The notes under the pieces were generated by a model. That model saw only the letters and a program-made list of their open reading frames with translations, made no database searches and was not told the origin of the DNA. 64,000 nucleotides of DNA from Silene latifolia (Eukaryota > Streptophyta > Magnoliopsida > Caryophyllales > Caryophyllaceae): positions 19,583,748 to 19,647,747 of the forward strand of contig NC_133530.1 of the NCBI RefSeq assembly GCF_048544455.1, in the 5' to 3' direction. A program made the translations under genes and the position numbers. Positions 58,331 to 64,000 of the stretch are shown here, piece by piece (position 1 is the first letter of the stretch; every line of letters starts with the position of its first letter).

Positions 58331-58633
58331 TTGTTAGTTTTGAAAGTATGTGTGTGGACTGTGGAGTATAAAGTACATAAAAAAGCGGCAGATATAAGAC
58401 CAGAGTTTACTGCGCGGTCCTTTTCAGATTGGATGATTTCACTGGCGCACGGCAAGGTTAAAATTTCAACTGTTCCTGCCATTTTTCCTACTTGGGTGGT
58501 AGGACTTGGTGTAGTATTACCTGATGAAATGGGCAGAATAAATGCCAGTACATTCGATGCTTGGGATGACGTCTTAATGGCTGAAGCGACTGCAACGCTC
58601 ATGCCCACGGGTGTTCAACTAGTAAGGTTTTGA
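58331..58633 (+). pseudogene. Unrecognised coding remnant downstream of NRX-like gene 2
   Basis: An open frame of 100 codons without an ATG near its start. It reads through phrases such as SFSDWMISLAHGKVKIS, IFPTWVVGLGVVLPDEMGR and FDAWDDVLMAEATATLMP. Part of it recurs at 62764-62846 with substitutions and an in-frame six-base indel (GLGLVLPDHDEVGRI), a pattern expected for former coding DNA. I do not recognise the family. It may be a fragment of a gene captured during the array's duplications. Confidence 0.4.
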
Positions 58634-58649
58634 CCGTTATGCATAATAT

Positions 58650-59800
58650 GGAAGGATAACACAAAGTTCTTTCCCCTACTGATTTGGAACCTTTGACTGC
58701 TGGGCGCTGGGTAGCTAGAAATTAGAATGATCTCCGAAAATATTTGTACTGAGAAGTGAGAACTACGTATTTTCGCCTCAGCAGGATTTGATTCACATAA
58801 CAAATGACTTGATTCACATAACAAATGACATCATCTCTACCCTTTTTGTAAAAGTTATCATTGTGAATGTAATTGTAAATTGCTTGGCTACTATCGTTTC
58901 CATCTCTTTTTGAAATTCAATTTTCCCCTAAGGTCAATGAGTTACTACTCGTTTTCGTTCCTTTCCTGTACCTCCAAGGAAAATCTCGAATAAGATCATA
59001 CCAAATTGACAGGTTAGCGTGAGGTTATGCTCCCTCTTTAAAACTAATACGAAGTAAATAATAAAGGGCATGTGAGAACTTTTTGGTCTTGCAATTTAAT
59101 TATGATAACTCACTCTTAATGGCCTTTGATGATTAGTTATGATAACTACGGAGTAACTCTTAATCGCCTTATTAAAGGCGACAATCAGGTTGGCATTCGA
59201 TGATTATATCAAACGAACTCAATTGAATCATACAAGTAATTCCTAAAAGTTATACTCCAATCAATATAAAAGAGCAGGTATAAACACAATGTAAATTACT
59301 CGAGAGGTGACTTAATTTCGTGATAGTATGTATCCTTATACCGAATGATAATGTAAGTTTTGCAGGATTTGATTGTAAGCTTGGATACGCATAAATTGCT
59401 TGGGTGTGTCAACGAGTCTCCCTTAAGACCGTCTGAAACTTTTAGACGAGTATATGTGACCCTTTTAGAACTAAATATGACCACATTTTAATAAAAAGTA
59501 ACCGAACAACAAATTGTAGTAACATTAGCTAAAACATTTTATCATATATGCACGTCTTATCATTCAGATGGATTTGGTGGGCCTCTAATCCTCTAGACCA
59601 GGTTATTGGGCCATGATGTGTCAAAGGTGGGCCGAGCTATAGGGGGCCAAAACCGACTCGTTAGGGGAAGGTTGGCCGGGGTGGACTAGCATAAAGCCGA
59701 CCCTTACCTAGCTTGTAGAGTCGCAGGGGATGCGTGTCCGAGCCGGAACAACGGACAAATTGGACTAAAATTTTTATGTTACTTATTATTAGTAAAGGGC
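58650..59800. other. Spacer between NRX-like genes 2 and 3
   Basis: No gene seen. It contains a 21-base tandem phrase TTGATTCACATAACAAATGAC (two copies, 58786-58830) and MITE-like motifs near 59415-59480 (CCCTTAAGACCGTCTGAAAC). Confidence 0.5.
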
Positions 59801-60458
59801 TAGAGGTGGCATTCGGGTTGAGTCTGATCGGGTCGGCAGGTCATGACTACATCTAGGTTGGGTTTAGGTTGCTTACAAGTAGATTTGGCAACTAGGTCGA
59901 CCGGTTCGGGTTCAGGTCAAGTTATTTTGGGACAATCTTGGTTTTTAAAGAGTATCAGTCGAGTCGAGTAGGTCATTTCAGGTTCGGGTCATTTATAGCT
60001 CAATTATTATCAAGGTATTTATTTGAGTTTTAAAGAGTATGAGTCGACTCGGGTAGGTCATTTCAGGTTCGGGTCATTTATAGATCAACTATTATCAAGT
60101 TATTTATAAAATTCAGGCCACTTATATTTGATCGGTTTAATTCAGGTTTGGATGAAGCTCGGGTCGAGTCAATTTTCATCCTGTCGAGTAGAGTTATTTT
60201 TCGGAACAGGGCAACTTTTGGGTTAGATTTCCGATTAGCTTTCGGATTATCTTTCGTTCAAGTCGGTCGGGTAGGGTCGGGTCAAAGCATGTACCGGGTT
60301 ATAAGTCATCTCGAGTCGACTTTAATCGGGTTTTGCCGGGTTCAGATCATCATTAGGTCAGGTCAGGTCAAGTCAAGTCAATATCCATTTTCGATTTCTC
60401 TCAAGTCGGGTTAGTTCGGGTTCAGATCGGGTCACTCATGTCGGACTTGCCAGCTGTA
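59801..60458. mobile_element. Low-complexity DNA transposon with TAGAGGTGGCA-type ends
   Basis: Left end TAGAGGTGGCATTCGGG; right end, inverted, TACAGCTGGCAAGTCCG. The interior is rich in GGGTCGGGTC and CATTTCAGGTTCGGGTCA repeats. Elements with TAGAGGTGGCA ends and this composition are widespread in plants. It forms the distal 5' region of NRX-like gene 3. Confidence 0.6.
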
Positions 60459-60730
60459 GACTTACTAGAACTTCTATGGAAAAAGGTTGGTTAAATAAAG
60501 CTAACCCTAGATTGATTTGCTGAACAATTGAACAAAAGTGAAGTAGGCAAAAAGAGAGGGTTTCAAGTGTAGGAAAATTGGGGTTTTTCCAGGAGCAAAA
60601 CCCAGGTCAGGATTTTGTTAATCATTCTAGTTTGTTCCACTAATTTATTACTATTTGTTCATATAGTAAATTGTTGCAGTAAATTTATTTCTCTATTTAT
60701 TTTGCTGGGGGGTTCCGTTTGATTGTAAGA

Positions 60731-62446
60731 ATGCCGAATTCAAATGCCCCTTTGAAAAGATGTAGTACTGTTGCGGTTGCGAATGAAATTAGTAAACCCG
60801 ATGCCGAATATATAGACATTACGAAACTCAAGTTTCCTGTGAAGGGTATGCGTTTGGCAGTGATACCCTTTTTGTCAAATTATGGTAAAACCAGTTCATT
60901 GGTCCGCTGTTGTACTGGTGATCCTGTTGGTTTCGATGTCGTCCTCCGAAAACACCTTCTCATTTGCTGTGTCTCCCCTCCTCTTGGAAAGGAAGTTCAC
61001 TATTTTCAAGCCATAATGGATGCATACTCCGACTTACCTCGTGACAAGTTTGAGATGGTCTTAGTTGCCAGTTCTGATTCTACTAAGCCTGCTTTCGATG
61101 AATTTTTTTCTGAGTTACCTTGCCTTGCAATACCATTCTCTGACTTGGACACCCGTCGTTATATCTGCTCCTTCATCGACGTGAAATTTCCCACCCACTC
61201 CACCGAACTTCCTGCTATTTTGGTTGATCCGGAGGAAACAGTTTTGCACTACCTTTTAACTCCTTACCGTTTTGAAATCTACGGCGGTTCTGAGTGGTTC
61301 CCCTTTCGTGACAGTGATATTGAGGCCATTCGTATACAAGATATGGTCTTGAGGTTCAGGTTGGATCCCGTGTATAAGAAAGGGCTCCAAGGTGTTGCTC
61401 CTGAAGCTGTTATGCGGGATGCTCTTCTTGAAAAGCCACTCTCCCTCTACAGGGATATTCTCCTTTGTGAACCCTCCCTAGCTATCTCGAGAATCGGGTC
61501 TTTTGGTGGAGCTGATGAATCAGTAACTGTCTTGGAGCTCAGCAAGAAGCACGTGGGGTTATACTTGTGCCTTGGACTGGGCGGGGGTTGCCTACAGGAT
61601 CTTATCAGTCTTCATCAGGAATGCATAGAGAAAAACCTGGAGCTTGAGATACTTGTAGTCTGCATACCTCTTTTGGACCCTACAAACTCATTCCATGAAA
61701 AACTCATTGAGGATTTGTGGCGCCGAAATATAACATCGTGGTTAGTATTTCCCAAGCACAACAAGATTTGGCGCAGACTGTGGCGTGTTTTTAGTATGGA
61801 ACTTTTGGAGGATAGGTTGATCATATTGCCACCGGATGGCAAGTCTGGGGAGTTGGAGGGAAGGGGAGTCATAGAACAGCTGGGAATAACGGCATATCCG
61901 TTTACGAGAAGCACACTCTTGGAACGTAGGTTCAATGCTCTAAGGTCACTCACCTCTGATTCCTTATTTAAAGGTACATGTATGAACCGCACTTGCCTGA
62001 CTCGTAAAGGTAAAAAACTCAACGTGCGTCAGTCTTCTCTAGAAGGCAAGAAGTTGCTTGTATACCTCGACTGGCTTCAATTATCGAATGACTATGGTAA
62101 TCTGTGCCGTCGGCTGTTGAAGCTTTACCCTAAAATTAAGGCCAGGGGGTGGGAAGTTGTGTTTGTTCCTTTGGATCACAAACATAGACGTCCACATGCG
62201 CTGTATGCTAGGATGCCATGGCCGATTATGCCTGTCCAAGAAACTTGTGAAACTTGTGTGCCCCACAAACTGATTTTTGAAGGTGAGGCTAACTATGGTA
62301 ATCAAGTCATTGCGTTCAGAAAAGATGGCAAGATTGTTTCAAGAGAGGTTATGACGGATCTAATGAAAAATAAGCTCAGTGGTTCTCTGTTTCGCGATAA
62401 TCTGTATGAAGAGATTGCTTATAATTTAGTTTGTTTTGAAGGTTAA
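60731..62446 (+). CDS. Nucleoredoxin-like protein without WCxxC motifs, copy 3
   Basis: Single-exon frame of 571 residues from the ATG at 60731 (MPNSNAPLKRC). It is the closest relative of copy 1, sharing N-terminus, C-terminal half, leader sequence and both flanks. Repeats: 1 (FEMVLVASSDSTKPAF, ELPCLAIPFSDLDTRR), 2 (VGLYLCLGLGGGCLQDL, YPFTRSTLLERRF), 3 (KLLVYLDWLQLSNDYGNL, WEVVFVPLDHKHRR). The active-site positions again lack WCxxC. The middle (residues about 80-215) matches copy 2 better than copy 1 in places (IEAIRIQDMV, GLQGVAPEAVMRD), so the gene looks like a mosaic of the two types. Probable cytosolic or nuclear protein; no signal peptide or membrane segment. Confidence 0.72.
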   Translation: MPNSNAPLKRCSTVAVANEISKPDAEYIDITKLKFPVKGMRLAVIPFLSNYGKTSSLVRCCTGDPVGFDVVLRKHLLICCVSPPLGKEVHYFQAIMDAYSDLPRDKFEMVLVASSDSTKPAFDEFFSELPCLAIPFSDLDTRRYICSFIDVKFPTHSTELPAILVDPEETVLHYLLTPYRFEIYGGSEWFPFRDSDIEAIRIQDMVLRFRLDPVYKKGLQGVAPEAVMRDALLEKPLSLYRDILLCEPSLAISRIGSFGGADESVTVLELSKKHVGLYLCLGLGGGCLQDLISLHQECIEKNLELEILVVCIPLLDPTNSFHEKLIEDLWRRNITSWLVFPKHNKIWRRLWRVFSMELLEDRLIILPPDGKSGELEGRGVIEQLGITAYPFTRSTLLERRFNALRSLTSDSLFKGTCMNRTCLTRKGKKLNVRQSSLEGKKLLVYLDWLQLSNDYGNLCRRLLKLYPKIKARGWEVVFVPLDHKHRRPHALYARMPWPIMPVQETCETCVPHKLIFEGEANYGNQVIAFRKDGKIVSREVMTDLMKNKLSGSLFRDNLYEEIAYNLVCFEG

Positions 62447-62763
62447 TTTAACTCCTACTGATTACTCCGGTGAAAGTCATCCAGCCCATAAGAAGCTCCT
62501 TGATCCCGCTTGCTACCCAGAGATTGAGAGCAACCTTATTTTTATGGGAGTTGTTGGTATTAGGGTGAGCATGCGACTTTCTTATCTGTATTTGTATATT
62601 GACTACATTTTCCACCAAAACCAAAGTATACTCCATTAGCGCTCGATGGCACAACAGGATGTGGGTAATTTAGATGGTTCCGGATAAAAATGCTTAGAAG
62701 AGAAGGAACCCAAAATAAGCTGATTGTATGTTTTGGAAGAACAAGTGTAGCGGAGGTACTTTG

Positions 62764-62846
62764 CTCTCCTTTTTTCCTAATTGGGATGTAGGACTTGGTT
62801 TAGTATTACCTGATCATGATGAAGTGGGCAGAATAACAGGCACTAC
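62764..62846 (+). pseudogene. Second fragment of the unrecognised coding remnant
   Basis: Aligns to about 58487-58565 (GTAGGACTTGG, TAGTATTACCTGAT and GGGCAGAATAA are shared). It is fused directly to the nucleoredoxin-like fragment that starts at 62847. Confidence 0.5.
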
Positions 62847-63024
62847 AAACTGCTTTTTCAAGGTGAGGAAATTATGGTAATCAAGTCATTGCGGTCAGAA
62901 AAGATGGCAAGATTGTTTCAAGAAAGGTTATGACGGATCTAATGAAAAATAAGCTCAGGGGTTCTCTATTTCGTGATAATCTGTATGAAGAGATCGCTGC
63001 TAATTTAGCTTGTTTTAGTGGTTA
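62847..63024 (+). pseudogene. Nucleoredoxin-like fragment, copy 4 (C-terminal ~60 codons)
   Basis: From ACAAACTG to GGTTAA it matches the last ~180 bases of copies 1-3, with a one-base loss near 62865 and several substitutions. Its end (GCTTGTTTTAGTGGTTAA) and the first bases of its 3' flank resemble copy 2 rather than copies 1 and 3. It is a relic of a second type-2 gene. Confidence 0.8.
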
Positions 63025-64000
63025 ATTTAACTCCTACTCTGGCTTCTAAGGCTTCTCCAGGTCCTCTAAGACTTGGCTGAGCGGTTATGCGGGAACGACG
63101 GCTAATCAGTCGGCTTCTTTCCCGCAAGGATTTCTTGCTTGTTTGTTGTCCATTTTATTCTCAAAATGTAGTTTATAATTTATCTGTGCTTTGTATCTAT
63201 TTCTGTTTTAGTTGTCTACCTGTATAATATAGGGTTATTTCACGTGAATAATCCAAACTATGCCCTATCTTCTTATATTAATTCAAATTAATGTTTAACT
63301 GAAAAAAATCCGAACTTTGACATCATTTAACTAGTATTGAACTGTTCTCATAATTTACCTGTTATCACCCATTTTCCAACCGGTGACTATCTGGTCCATT
63401 TCTTTTCTATTTTTTTTTTCTAGTTCTTTATTCATTTCTTCTTCTTCTTCCTTCTTCCTTATTCATTTCTTTAGTCTTTCTCTAATTTCTTCATTTCTAC
63501 TTCTTCCTTTTATTTTTTTCTTTCATTCTCCCTATTTCGCCTAAGATTCGTTCAAAGAAGAGCCCTTCATCAACTGATTATGACCATTTTGTATCTCAAC
63601 ATAACCATACACCCCTCCGTTTCTGTTAACATCCCCATTTCTAAAACCGTTTCCATATCCATTCACATTAATTGTCTCAAATCTCATTTTTATGGATAGA
63701 TCGTCACATCACTCCGAACCTTCATCACCGACACCAAAAAAATAAACAATCCAGGTACTTTATGGAGGCGAATATGCTGTTATGCTGGAATTAGTCAAAA
63801 ATCAATCGTCGTCGAATCGTGATACATTAGTGTATCAGACACAATTTCACAGCTTCACCCCAATCCAACATACCAAACAGGCAAACAATAAATAATGTAC
63901 AACAAAACTGGTCATTCCAGGACACCATATGCAAGTAAACACACCAAACGGCTATGATCAACAACCAACTTGAATCTTGACAAGCATGAAGCATTAGTCG
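63025..64000. other. Right end of the window; no gene seen
   Basis: 63230-63390 has repeat-like sequence (TTATTTCACGTGAATAATCC, ATTAACTG). 63410-63540 is a pyrimidine-rich TTCTTC tract. No supported reading frame. Confidence 0.45.

Overview
The window is nuclear DNA from a flowering plant, probably a dicot. The evidence is GT-AG split genes of plant families (exopolygalacturonase, SHV3-type GDPD-like, SWIB/DEK_C, RhoGDI), very AT-rich spacers, and dense plant transposons (Mutator-like, Stowaway, PIF/Harbinger, hAT, Helitron, SINE, LINE). Some spacer and MITE motifs resemble Caryophyllales sequence, but that assignment is weak.

Layout. 1-1287: promoter and first exon of an exopolygalacturonase gene (PG-C) whose intron 1 carries a Helitron end. 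2075-10703: one large Mutator-like element (MULE) that has landed in an older repeat. It encodes a broken FAR1/MULE/SWIM/OTU transposase, a broken plant-mobile-domain (PMD) gene and a small GRF zinc-finger gene. 11965-14259 and 16738-19595: two complete tandem exopolygalacturonase genes, PG-A and PG-B, each with 4 exons and 381 residues. 21971-25548 and 27531-33976: two complete tandem genes, each with 9 exons, for GPI-anchored GDPD-like wall proteins. All five of these host genes lie on the minus strand, and most are products of local duplication.

34-40 kb is gene-poor and filled with MITEs. 40797-45756 is a minus-strand gene for a DEK_C plus double-SWIB protein, with a spliced 3' UTR. 46.2-47.0 kb holds a SINE and a short hAT element, each with clear target-site duplications. 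48174-50723 is a plus-strand RhoGDI gene with MITEs in introns 1 and 4. 51.6-63.0 kb is a plus-strand array of three intact single-exon nucleoredoxin-like genes plus a fourth, partial copy. Their thioredoxin-like repeats lack the WCxxC active site. The spacers hold nested transposons (hAT-like > SINE > Helitron) and relics of an unrecognised coding sequence.

Function. The polygalacturonases and GDPD-like proteins are both secreted or wall-facing and act on pectin remodelling and cell-wall assembly. The SWIB protein is nuclear and the RhoGDI controls ROP GTPases in the cytosol. The points most worth a second look are the multi-gene MULE cargo, the redox-dead nucleoredoxin-like array with its alternating duplication and a 76-bp micro-inversion, and a near-perfect 30-bp hairpin in a GDPD-like intron. 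Exon borders were read by eye from splice sites and from agreement between paralogues; no search was run.
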